From positions 1 to 17,084 of the forward strand of contig URSO01000050.1 of the NCBI GenBank assembly GCA_900550415.1: 17,084 nt of DNA, given 5' to 3'. The stretch comes from an uncultured Collinsella sp. GTDB taxonomy: Bacteria > Actinomycetota > Coriobacteriia > Coriobacteriales > Coriobacteriaceae. The notes under the pieces were generated by a model. The model was given only the letters and a program-made list of their open reading frames with translations, was not told the DNA's origin and made no database searches. The number at the start of each line of letters is the position of its first letter. Within the stretch, counting starts at the first letter, position 1. Below are positions 6,815-13,302 of the stretch, piece by piece. Made by a program: the position numbers and the translations under genes.

Positions 6815-8734
6815 ATGGAAGAGGCCTATCGTCAAGCGCGCAAGCGCGGCGAACAGGAACGCCGTCGCGCCATCAGCCAAAGCGAGCATCCATATCTTAC
6901 GGACCTCGACAGCTTGGTCGCCCAGCTTCCCTGCGGGCAGCGCGAGAACATCGGCCTGCGGGACATTCCGCTCGAAATGGTCGTCGGCACGGTTACCAAA
7001 GGTCGCCAGTCCGCCTTTTCGTGTAACTTTATGCCGCTGCTCCCCTGGAATACCGAATTCGCCCGCAAATGGTCCAACCTCTACGATATCCAAATCTCCG
7101 AGGGCTACCGCGACCCCATCATCGTCACCGAGTTCATGCACCGCTTTTACGTCCAAGAGGGCAACAAGCGTGTCAGCGTCCTCAAATTCCTTGACGCTCC
7201 GACGGTCTCGGCCAAGGTGACGCGTCTGTACCCCGGTAAGTGGGATTCCGTCGAGAGCCGCCTGTACGGTGAGTTTTGCGCCTTTTGGTACGTATGCCCC
7301 CTGTACGAGATTGAGTTTTCGCGCGAGGGCAGCTACGAGATGCTTGCCAAAATGCTCGGCCAAGATCTTGTCGAAAAATGGCCTCAAAAGAAGGTCGACT
7401 ACCTACGTCACACCTTCCTGCTCTTTAAGCGCGCCTATCTTCGCGCAGGCGGCGACCACCTGGACATTACGCCCGCCGACGCCATGCTCGTCTACCTCAA
7501 CGTGTACAACCAAGACCGTCTACTGGATACGCCGACGGACATCGTCGTAAACCGCCTGTGCAAGATTTGGCGCGAGCTGGTCATTGCCGGCAAAAATGAC
7601 GAGGACAAGGTCGATCTTGTCGAAGCGCCGAGCGTCGATGAGCAAGAGACACCCGCCAAGTCCACCTCCGGCGTGCTCAACTTCTTTATGGGCAAGACCG
7701 TCTATTCGGCGGCCAACCCCCTGCGCATCGCCTTTATCCATGAGTTCCCCTGTGCGACGTCGAGCTGGGACAGCCTGCACGACCAAGGACGTCAGTATCT
7801 CGATGAGCACTTTGGCGGTATCGTGCGCACCGAGGCGTTCGAGGACTGTCACGATCCGGACGTGTTCTACGCCGCCGTGGAAACGGCTGTCAAACATGGA
7901 GCAAACGTCATCTTCTCGACCTCGCACCGCCTGATGGAATACACGCTCAGGGCTGCGGTTGAGTATCCCCAGGTTCGGTTCCTTAACTGCTCTATCGGCC
8001 TTCCCCACCAAAGCGTCCGATCGTACTTTGGCAAGATGTACGAGGCCAAGTTTCTCCTGGGCGCCCTTGCCGCCAGCATGGCGGACAACCACCGCATCGG
8101 TTATCACGCGTCAGTCTTCGCCTCGGGCGCACTCAGCGAGATCAACGCCTTTGCGATTGGCGCCTCGCTGCTCGACCCCCGTGCGCAAATTATCCTGACC
8201 TGGGGCGATGTGCCCGCCGGAGGCCTTGCCGAGGCCATGTGCCGCGAAGGCGTGAGCGTCATGACCGGCGCCGATATGTCCAAGTCTCTCGAGGACCCCA
8301 CCGCCTACGGGCTTCACCGTCTGGTAAACGGCAAGGAAGTTACCGGTATTGCTATGCCGGTATGGAACTGGGGCCGTTACTACGAACTCATCGTACGCAG
8401 CCTACTGCACGGCACATGGGACGAGACCGCCGATGACCAGCAGGTGCGCGCCGTCAATTACTGGTACGGTATGAGCTCCGGCGTCATCGATATTCGCTAC
8501 GCTCCGGGCCTACCCTATCAGACGCGTAAACTTGTGCAGCTGCTTCGCAACGGCATTGTCGAGGGCTCCATCAACCCATTTGGCGGCGAGCTCCACAGCC
8601 AGGACGGCGTGGTTCAGATTGAGGGCTTCCCTCCCCTGCCGAGTACGCAGATTGTCGAGATGAACTGGCTGGCTGACAACGTTATAGGCTCGGTTCCGCA
8701 GCTCGATAACGAGCCGGAGGTCCGTGCCCTATGA
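6815..8734 (+). CDS. Cytosolic ParB-like / BMP-type ligand-binding fusion protein
   Basis: This is a 639-residue protein with two recognisable parts. Residues about 97-126 (RDPIIVTEFMHRFYVQEGNKRVSVLKFL) resemble the ParB/sulfiredoxin-like motif, with a G-N-K-R box. From about residue 300 (NPLRIAFIHEF) to about 560 there is a BMP/PnrA-type periplasmic-binding fold (PF02608-like), including YPQVRFLNCSIG, YFGKMYEAKFLLGALAASMA, HRIGYHASV, and AFAIGASLLDP. BMP domains usually bind nucleosides outside the cell, but the hydrophilic, charged N-terminus has no signal peptide or lipobox, so this protein is probably cytosolic. ATG 6815 follows AAGGGAG (6800-6806) at 8 nt. It overlaps the next gene by 4 bp (ATGA), so the two are coupled. 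Related genes may be annotated simply as BMP substrate-binding proteins. The function is unknown; a nucleoside-sensing role is inference. Confidence 0.72.
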   Translation: MEEAYRQARKRGEQERRRAISQSEHPYLTDLDSLVAQLPCGQRENIGLRDIPLEMVVGTVTKGRQSAFSCNFMPLLPWNTEFARKWSNLYDIQISEGYRDPIIVTEFMHRFYVQEGNKRVSVLKFLDAPTVSAKVTRLYPGKWDSVESRLYGEFCAFWYVCPLYEIEFSREGSYEMLAKMLGQDLVEKWPQKKVDYLRHTFLLFKRAYLRAGGDHLDITPADAMLVYLNVYNQDRLLDTPTDIVVNRLCKIWRELVIAGKNDEDKVDLVEAPSVDEQETPAKSTSGVLNFFMGKTVYSAANPLRIAFIHEFPCATSSWDSLHDQGRQYLDEHFGGIVRTEAFEDCHDPDVFYAAVETAVKHGANVIFSTSHRLMEYTLRAAVEYPQVRFLNCSIGLPHQSVRSYFGKMYEAKFLLGALAASMADNHRIGYHASVFASGALSEINAFAIGASLLDPRAQIILTWGDVPAGGLAEAMCREGVSVMTGADMSKSLEDPTAYGLHRLVNGKEVTGIAMPVWNWGRYYELIVRSLLHGTWDETADDQQVRAVNYWYGMSSGVIDIRYAPGLPYQTRKLVQLLRNGIVEGSINPFGGELHSQDGVVQIEGFPPLPSTQIVEMNWLADNVIGSVPQLDNEPEVRAL

Positions 8735-9441
8735 ATATCCTAGCCATTGCCGATGTAGAGGAGCGCTGCCTGTGGGAATGTTTTCGCAAGGAGCGCTTTG
8801 AGGACGTTGACCTGATTCTATCCGCAGGCGACCTGGATCCGGACTATCTTGAGTTTTTGGTCACTGTCATCAACAAACCGCTTGTGTACGTTCGTGGCAA
8901 CCACGACGACCGCTACGCGCGCCATGCACCGGGCGGGTGCATTTGTGTTGAGGACAGCGTATATGTGTACCGAGGTATTCGCATTGCGGGTCTGGGCGGT
9001 TCCATGCGCTACCGCGACGGCGCGAACATGTATACCGAGCGCGAGATGGCAAAACGCATGCGCAAGCTATCGCGAAAAATCGCACTGGTAGACGGATGCG
9101 ATATTCTACTTACCCATGCACCCGTCGCAGGCATGGGCGACCTGGACGACCTGCCGCATCGAGGATTCGAGTGCTTTAATGCGGCTCTTGAGTCTTGGGG
9201 TCCCGACTATATGATTCACGGGCATGTGCACCAAAGCTACGGCCCCAACTTTCAACGCGAGCGCCAACACCCATGCGGAACGAAGATTGTCAACGCCTGC
9301 GGCTATACCAAGATCGAAATTGACGAGGCGCGCTACCCCACGCGCGGTTGGAAGGCCGCTTGGCTCAACTCGCAAACCATGCGCCGCGAGCTCAAACGCC
9401 ACGAAGCAATCGAGTCTTCAACCGCCAGAACCCCCTGGTAA
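8731..9441 (+). CDS. Calcineurin-like metallophosphoesterase
   Basis: This is a 236-residue probable two-metal phosphoesterase of the YfcE-like type. Metal-binding motifs are in order: D8 in IADVEE, G33-D34 (SAGDLD), G56-N-H-D59 (RGNHDD), H129 (LLTHAP) and G164-H-V-H167 (IHGHVH). The first motif is normally D-x-H; here it is D-V-E (E10), so one metal or catalytic ligand differs. From memory, close relatives in clostridia share an acidic residue there, which would make it a family trait rather than damage. The gene starts inside the upstream stop codon (ATGA), so it is translationally coupled to the BMP-like protein and probably acts on a related ligand such as a nucleotide. The substrate is not known. 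Operon termination is probably at 9450-9488 and/or 9556-9582. Confidence 0.86.
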   Translation: MNILAIADVEERCLWECFRKERFEDVDLILSAGDLDPDYLEFLVTVINKPLVYVRGNHDDRYARHAPGGCICVEDSVYVYRGIRIAGLGGSMRYRDGANMYTEREMAKRMRKLSRKIALVDGCDILLTHAPVAGMGDLDDLPHRGFECFNAALESWGPDYMIHGHVHQSYGPNFQRERQHPCGTKIVNACGYTKIEIDEARYPTRGWKAAWLNSQTMRRELKRHEAIESSTARTPW

Positions 9442-9449
9442 CTGCCAAC

Positions 9450-9488
9450 AACCACCACGAAGGGGATCGGCACCTTTATGGTGGTTTT
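9450..9488. repeat. Intergenic hairpin repeat, copy 4
   Basis: Arms 9450-9463 and 9473-9488 pair at 12 of 14 positions, followed by TTTT. The 3' flank GCTGACTCGTCCGACCTG is shared with copy 5, so the repeated unit extends beyond the hairpin on that side. Confidence 0.75.
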
Positions 9489-9555
9489 GCTGACTCGTCC
9501 GACCTGTCCATCACGGTGCTTGTGTAATTAACGAGAACACTCATTGTTTTGTAAG

Positions 9556-9582
9556 GACGGCGCTCACGTGCCGTCTTTTTTT
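9556..9582 (+). terminator. Intrinsic terminator upstream of the ECF sigma gene
   Basis: The 6 bp stem GACGGC/GCCGTC (9556-9561 with 9570-9575), with possible inner pairs, is followed by seven T. It insulates the phosphoesterase operon from the sigma-factor operon. Confidence 0.8.
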
Positions 9583-9673
9583 GTCAACTTATGCAGTCTC
9601 GACCGTGTTGTATGTAGAGGGACCTCGCGAGACGCCTTCCCTATATCCACCACGACCAATTGGAGGTGACACT

Positions 9674-10234
9674 ATGCCTGCACGCCGTAACCGCAATAGC
9701 ACGCTCCGATGCGATGCCGATCAGATCGAGCGGGAAGCAAAGCGCTTGGTCGACACGTATTCCGACCTCATCCTTCGATTGTGCTATTCGGCCCTTGGAT
9801 CCGCTGACGACGCTCAAGACATCTGCCAGGACACGCTGATCAAGATTCTCCAACGCACTCAACCGTTCGACTCGCTCGAACACGAACGTGCTTGGGTGAT
9901 CCGAGTCGCACTGAACGCATGTCGCGATATCGGCCGTACGCACGCGAATCACCCGGTTGTCGACCTCGATTCGCTCCCCGATTTCTGCGCACCCGTAACA
10001 CATACCGAGCAAGAATTCGCGCAACGCGACTGCGCCATTCTTTCCGCTGTCACGGCCCTGCCTCAAGCACAGCGCATCGCCATCTTTTTGCACTACTACG
10101 CAGGCATGAGCATCAGGGAAATCGCAGACGCCGTTCACGCGACGCCAGCTGCAACCGCCCAGCACCTTAGCCGCGGACGTGCGTCACTTCGGCTTTCCTT
10201 GAAAGGAGACCACAATGACTACGAATTCGAATGA
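9674..10234 (+). CDS. ECF-type RNA polymerase sigma factor
   Basis: This is a 186-residue extracytoplasmic-function sigma factor. Region 2 is at about residues 24-90 (YSDLILRLCYSALGSADDAQDICQDTLIKIL, then AWVIRVALNACRD). Region 4 is at about 115-175 (ALPQAQRIAIFLHYYAGMSIREIADAVHATPAATAQHLSRGRASL), an HTH for the -35 element. There are no regions 1 or 3. ATG 9674 follows GGAGGTGA (9662-9669); the frame is open upstream but lacks a start with a Shine-Dalgarno. It overlaps the next gene by 20 bp, which suggests coupled synthesis with an anti-sigma factor. Codon use is more AT-tolerant than in the neighbouring operons. The regulon is unknown. Confidence 0.9.
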   Translation: MPARRNRNSTLRCDADQIEREAKRLVDTYSDLILRLCYSALGSADDAQDICQDTLIKILQRTQPFDSLEHERAWVIRVALNACRDIGRTHANHPVVDLDSLPDFCAPVTHTEQEFAQRDCAILSAVTALPQAQRIAIFLHYYAGMSIREIADAVHATPAATAQHLSRGRASLRLSLKGDHNDYEFE

Positions 10235-11345
10235 CTATCGCCACGCCCTGGAGCACATTTCGTTTACCGATAATGCGAAGCAGCACATGGCAAACTCGAT
10301 TGCTCAGTCCGTCGCCTCGAGCGATGCGGCGACCGCTCAAAGCAACTTTAATGGCACGCGACGCAAGCCGCGCATCGCCCGCCATCCCGTAAGAACAGTC
10401 GCTCGCATTGCCGCTGTAACGGCAGTCCTCGCTATCGTCATTGGAGGCGCTGGCACGGCTATGGCAACAGGCGTCCTGCCGCTTCCTTCTGACATGCTTT
10501 CCGACATCTTTGACGGACCTGCTTCTCAAACCGAGATCATCGACCGTATTGGCCGGCCCGTCGGTGCTAGCTGCTCCAACAACGGAGTCACCGTGACCGC
10601 CGACGCCATCATGGGCGACAAGGATATGGTTACCATCGCCTATACGCTTACGTTCGACGATCCCGCTGCCCTGAAAAAGCTTTCCGAGCCGGGCGAGAAC
10701 GGAACTATCGCCGGAAGTGTCGATGGAAACGTATACGTTGATGGCGAGCATGGCGGCCAAGGCCAATCATGGCTCATTGACAAGAACCCCAATGACTCCA
10801 GCATTCAATACTTTGCACAGTTCAGCGTTGAATCACCCGGCCTTATGGGCAGGACCGTCCGCACGCATATCAACTCTCTCGTTGTGCCACGTGCTGGCAA
10901 AGAGCTTCCCGAGTATAAGAAAATACTTACGGGCCCATGGGATCTTAAGTTCCAGCTGAATTACGAAGATACATCCGTTACGATTCCCGCGCCCAAATCG
11001 GTCAACTTTAACGGCACCAAGGCGACGATTCAAGAGGCCACCGTATCCTGCGTTGGCGTTTCAGTCCGCTACAACATAGATCGTTCCATCGAACACGACA
11101 ACAACAGCGGCAAGATGTCTCAAAACATGGAGGAGTCTATGGATGCCGTTGGCAACATACCCCTCATCGTGACGTTCAAAGACGGTCATGTTGAGGACGC
11201 AACCAGCCACAGCGGCTATTTCGCAAATAAACTGGATAACGGCACCACTGATGTCCACAAGACCTGGCCGTTCTCGCAAGTTTGTGACACAGACAAGATT
11301 GCAAGCGTACAAATTGGCGATACGGTCATTCCCATGAATTCGTAA
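10215..11345 (+). CDS. Membrane-anchored DUF4179-type protein, probable anti-sigma factor
   Basis: This is a 376-residue protein with a cytosolic N-terminal part of about 60 residues, one membrane helix at about 62-84 (VARIAAVTAVLAIVIGGAGTAMA) and a large outer domain of about 290 residues. The organisation and the sigma-gene overlap match DUF4179 proteins, which usually sit beside ECF sigma factors and are thought to hold them at the membrane. No HxxxCxxC zinc anti-sigma motif is seen in the N-terminal part. ATG 10215 follows AAAGGAG (10202-10208) at 6 nt. The outer part has beta-rich, Ig-like character (for example VTVTADAIMGDKDMVTIAYTLTF). The signal it senses is unknown. The family name is assigned by recognition and context. 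Confidence 0.75.
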   Translation: MTTNSNDYRHALEHISFTDNAKQHMANSIAQSVASSDAATAQSNFNGTRRKPRIARHPVRTVARIAAVTAVLAIVIGGAGTAMATGVLPLPSDMLSDIFDGPASQTEIIDRIGRPVGASCSNNGVTVTADAIMGDKDMVTIAYTLTFDDPAALKKLSEPGENGTIAGSVDGNVYVDGEHGGQGQSWLIDKNPNDSSIQYFAQFSVESPGLMGRTVRTHINSLVVPRAGKELPEYKKILTGPWDLKFQLNYEDTSVTIPAPKSVNFNGTKATIQEATVSCVGVSVRYNIDRSIEHDNNSGKMSQNMEESMDAVGNIPLIVTFKDGHVEDATSHSGYFANKLDNGTTDVHKTWPFSQVCDTDKIASVQIGDTVIPMNS

Positions 11346-11463
11346 CGCTACGCGGCTCGTATATGCACCCGGTTCCGCACTTCGCGTCTAAAGATGCGCT
11401 GTCATCGAGCAGCGTGAGCGCAAGGCCGCCCGTATGGTCGGCTGGGAACACCTCGTTGCGCTA
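11346..11463 (+). other. Non-coding gap with a possible gene fragment
   Basis: No complete gene is seen. The stretch 11406-11466 reads in one frame as IEQRERKAARMVGWEHLVALK with GC-rich third positions, like a coding fragment, but it has no start and runs into hairpin repeat copy 5. It may be the 3' remnant of a lost gene; I do not recognise it. Confidence 0.25.
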
Positions 11464-11504
11464 AAAACCACCACGAAGGGGACCGGCACCTTTGTGGTGG
11501 TTTT
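11464..11504. repeat. Intergenic hairpin repeat, copy 5
   Basis: Arms 11464-11479 and 11489-11504 match at 15 of 16 positions around GGGGACCGGCACC, ending in TTTT. The same downstream flank as copy 4 follows. It lies between the plus-strand sigma operon and the minus-strand leu remnants, where a two-way terminator would fit. Confidence 0.8.
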
Positions 11505-11534
11505 GCTGACTCGTCCGACCTGCCCCAACGGTTT

Positions 11535-11591
11535 GTCTCAATCTGTAACAGGTAGGGCCCAAATAATCGGTTAGCTGTTACAGATCGAGAC
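11535..11591. repeat. Tandem long hairpin, unit A
   Basis: A 16 bp inverted repeat (11535-11550 with 11576-11591, one wobble or mismatch; arm TCTCAATCTGTAACA) flanks a 25 bp loop that starts GGTAGG and ends TTAG plus one base. It is nearly identical in arms and layout to unit B, exactly 80 bp downstream. It is different from the AAAACC hairpin family. Confidence 0.8.
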
Positions 11592-11614
11592 AGACCACGG
11601 ATGCTCAGCCGAAA

Positions 11615-11671
11615 ATCTCAATCTGTAACAGGTAGGAACGATTTTGCCCCTTAGATGTTACAGATTGAGAT
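11615..11671. repeat. Tandem long hairpin, unit B
   Basis: A perfect 16 bp inverted repeat (11615-11630 with 11656-11671) flanks a 25 bp loop with the same GGTAGG and TTAG ends as unit A but a different middle. It lies 25 bp beyond the stop of the leuB remnant, on the 3' side of that minus-strand frame. Confidence 0.85.
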
Positions 11672-11696
11672 ATTTGACAGCTTGAATCGGCATCGC

Positions 11697-12330
11697 CTAC
11701 AGCGCGGCGACGACCTTGTCGCCCATCGTCGTGGTGCCGAGGATCTTATCTGCCGGGGTGTTGACATCGGCGATGTCACGGGTGCGCCAGCCCTCGTCGA
11801 GCACGCGCGCCACGGCGCTCTCGATCCACGCGGCTTGCTCGCCCATGTCGAGCGCGTAGGTCAGCAGCATCGCCACCGACAAGATTTGAGCCAGCGGATT
11901 GGCCACGCCGAGCCCCGCGATGTCAGGAGCGCTGCCAGCGCTCGGCCCAAACAGCGATACGCCATCATCCAGCGAGGCAGAGGCAAGCATACCGAGCGAT
12001 CCGGTAATCTGAGCCGCCTCATCGGACAGGATGTCGCCGAACATGTTCTCCGTCACCACGACGTCAAAGTCTGCCGGTCGACTGATGAGCTGCATGGCGG
12101 CGTTGTCGACGAGCAGGTCCTCAAGCTCCACGTCGGAGTACTCCTCGTCTTGCACGCGATGCACGATCTCGCGCCACATGCGGCTCGTCTCCAGCACGTT
12201 GCGCTTATCAACGCTCGTCACCTTGCCGCGACGTTTGCGCGCCGCCTCAAATGCCTGGCGCGCAATGCGCTCAATCTCGTACTCGCGATACTCCATCACG
12301 TCGACCGCACGCTGACCGGCCGCACCCGCA
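11697..12330 (-). pseudogene. leuB: 3' part of 3-isopropylmalate dehydrogenase gene (leuB remnant)
   Basis: About 205-210 C-terminal residues of LeuB remain of a usual 350-360. The preserved sequence includes EYEIERIARQAFEAARKRR, KVTSVDKRNVLETSRMWREIV, then VDNAAMQLI and TENMFGDILSDEA with the metal-binding aspartates, and GSAPDIAGLGVANPLAQILS. The enzyme oxidises 3-isopropylmalate in leucine synthesis. The N-terminal half, including the start of the dinucleotide fold, is missing. Upstream on the same strand the sequence changes abruptly to leuA in another frame, with the junction between about 12320 and 12340. The frame stays open upstream for a few more codons, but there is no Shine-Dalgarno or conserved start. 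It is not expected to make an active enzyme. Confidence 0.88.
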
Positions 12331-12337
12331 GCGCCCG

Positions 12338-12903
12338 CGCAGGTCACGGATGCGGGCGCCAAAGTCCCACGGCATGTTGTAGCCCATCGTATCGGGGATG
12401 TTCACGACCGTGGCACCGGCCTTTACGGCCGCCTCGATAATGCGCACCAGAAACTCCTGATCGGAGCGGCCGGCATCCTCGGCATAAAACTCAACATCGT
12501 CAACGAACTTGCGAGCATGTTTGACGGCATGGATCGCTCACTCAATTGCCCTTTCCTCAGCCATATGGAGCTTGTCGCGCAGGTGACTGGTGCTCACACC
12601 CAGCCCTGTATGGATACGGGGCCTCTGGGCCGTTTTGAGCGCCTCTGCAGCCACTTCGATATCCCTGTCGACAGCGCGCGTCAGGCCGCATACCGTGCAT
12701 CGGTCGCCCGCAATCTTGCCAATCTCCTGTACGGAGCGAAAGTCACCAGGACTCGAGATGGGAAAGCCCGCCTCGATAACGTCCACGTTCATGCGCACCA
12801 GCTGGCGGGCGATGAAGAGCTTTTCCTCGGTATTCATGCTGGCGCCCGGCGACTGCTCACCGTCGCACAGGGTGGCGTCAAAGATTGTGATTTTGCGGCT
12901 TAT
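12338..12903 (-). pseudogene. leuA: 5' part of 2-isopropylmalate synthase gene (leuA), multiply inactivated
   Basis: This encodes about the first 188 residues of LeuA (usual length about 500), the first committed enzyme of leucine synthesis. Four lesions are visible. (1) The start codon after AGGAGG (12909-12914) is ATA (12901-12903), followed by SRKITIFD, where ATG is expected. (2) The active-site Arg of the TLRDGEQ motif is Cys (codon 12865-12867, TGC for CGC). (3) There is an in-frame TGA at 12538-12540 after MAEERAIE, after which homology continues in the same frame (AIHAVKHARKFVDDVEFYAEDAG, later VNIPDTMGY). (4) Beyond FGARIRDL the gene is cut off and joined to leuB. The HxH metal site and the leucine-sensing C-terminus are gone. 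The point lesions all fit single transitions. Confidence 0.9.
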
Positions 12904-12969
12904 ATGTTCCTCCTGATTGACCGTTTTATGACAGATGGCTTTCAGGAGAGAGAGAAGGCCTAGAGATAG

Positions 12970-13027
12970 AAAAATACCCGTGTCGCTCATCACGCCTGAA
13001 AGCGGCAGACGATAGCGCACCCGGGTA
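12970..13027 (-). terminator. Leucine attenuator terminator (segments 3 and 4)
   Basis: On the minus strand a long, slightly bulged stem starts TACCCG (13022-13027) and closes with CGGGTA (12975-12980). Inner blocks GT/AC, CGCT/AGCG and ATC/GAT also pair, and five T follow (12970-12974). Its 5' arm contains GCGCTATC (13011-13018), which can instead pair with GATAGCGC in the leader coding region (13062-13069). Confidence 0.85.
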
Positions 13028-13055
13028 CAACAAATCGTTATAGCGAGATTACAAC

Positions 13056-13087
13056 CCTAGCGCGCTATCCAATCTAGTAGCGCTAGG
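13056..13087 (-). promoter_or_regulatory. Leucine attenuator segments 1 and 2 (pause hairpin / anti-terminator strand)
   Basis: CCTAGCGC (13080-13087, across the Leu codons) pairs perfectly with GCGCTAGG (13056-13063, over the leader stop). The overlapping GATAGCGC (13062-13069) pairs perfectly with GCGCTATC (13011-13018) of the terminator's 5' arm, and the match can extend to 10 bp with one G-U. The two pairings compete as 1:2 and 2:3, while 3:4 forms the terminator. This is the layout expected of ribosome-stalling attenuation. Confidence 0.8.
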
Positions 13088-13116
13088 CCTAGGAGCTGTT
13101 GCGTGTTCTTAAACAT
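13057..13116 (-). CDS. leuL: Leucine operon leader peptide
   Basis: This 19-residue peptide begins MFKNTQQ, followed by LLGLALL and then DWIAR. Five of seven consecutive codons are Leu, and four of them are CTA, a codon rarely used elsewhere in the window. A Shine-Dalgarno AAGGGAG lies 7 nt upstream of the ATG at 13114-13116. The job of such a peptide is regulatory: when charged tRNA-Leu is scarce the ribosome stalls at the Leu run, freeing segment 2 to block the terminator. The stop lies in pairing segment 2, as expected. The structural genes it controlled (leuA and leuB downstream) are broken, so this leader appears to be an orphan. Confidence 0.85.
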   Translation of the reverse strand: MFKNTQQLLGLALLDWIAR

Positions 13117-13141
13117 GTTGGGCTCCCTTCGGCCTCGGGTA

Positions 13142-13170
13142 GTACTACATCGCGCTAAAGTACAACACAA
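13142..13170 (-). promoter_or_regulatory. Candidate promoter of the leu leader
   Basis: On the minus strand TTGTGT (13165-13170), 17 bp, then TAGTAC (13142-13147) is a weak sigma-70-like match about 26 bp upstream of the leader ATG. It lies just downstream of hairpin repeat copy 6. Confidence 0.35.
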
Positions 13171-13172
13171 GT

Positions 13173-13213
13173 AAAACCACCACAAGGGTGCCTGTCCCCT
13201 TCGTGGTGGTTTC
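13173..13213. repeat. Intergenic hairpin repeat, copy 6 (core inverted)
   Basis: Arms 13173-13188 and 13197-13213 pair. The core reads GGTGCCTGTCCCC on the plus strand, the reverse complement of the other copies. It lies between the rplA terminator and the leu leader promoter. Confidence 0.8.
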
Positions 13214-13220
13214 GTTGACT

Positions 13221-13261
13221 CAAAAGCAAGAGACCCGGTCCTGCACGAGGCAGAACCGGGT
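13221..13261 (-). terminator. Intrinsic terminator of the rplK-rplA operon
   Basis: A 12 bp stem (13250-13261 with 13233-13244, one wobble) has a 5-base loop and is followed on the minus strand by a T-rich tract (CTCTTGCTTTTG). It lies about 42 bp after the rplA stop and marks the operon end; rplJ-rplL do not follow. Confidence 0.82.
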
Positions 13262-13302
13262 ATCTTTAGCAATGCTTGCTTTGCTCAGGCAGTAACTAAA
13301 AG

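Noticed and set aside
11535..11671. CRISPR array
   Set aside because: Only two units, each itself a long inverted repeat. The variable parts are hairpin loops inside the units, not spacers between identical direct repeats, and there are no cas genes.
11697..12362. Intact LeuB-like gene starting at TTG 12362
   Set aside because: The N-terminal half of LeuB is absent, there is no Shine-Dalgarno, and the first ~15 codons are leuA sequence read out of frame.
11655..12440. Plus-strand frame of 261 codons over the leuB remnant
   Set aside because: The minus strand has unmistakable LeuB sequence; the plus reading is Arg/His-rich noise.
12538..13020. Functional short LeuA starting at ATG 13018-13020
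   Set aside because: That start lies inside the attenuator terminator. The true start, after AGGAGG, is the mutated ATA, and the frame hits a stop inside the LeuA homology.
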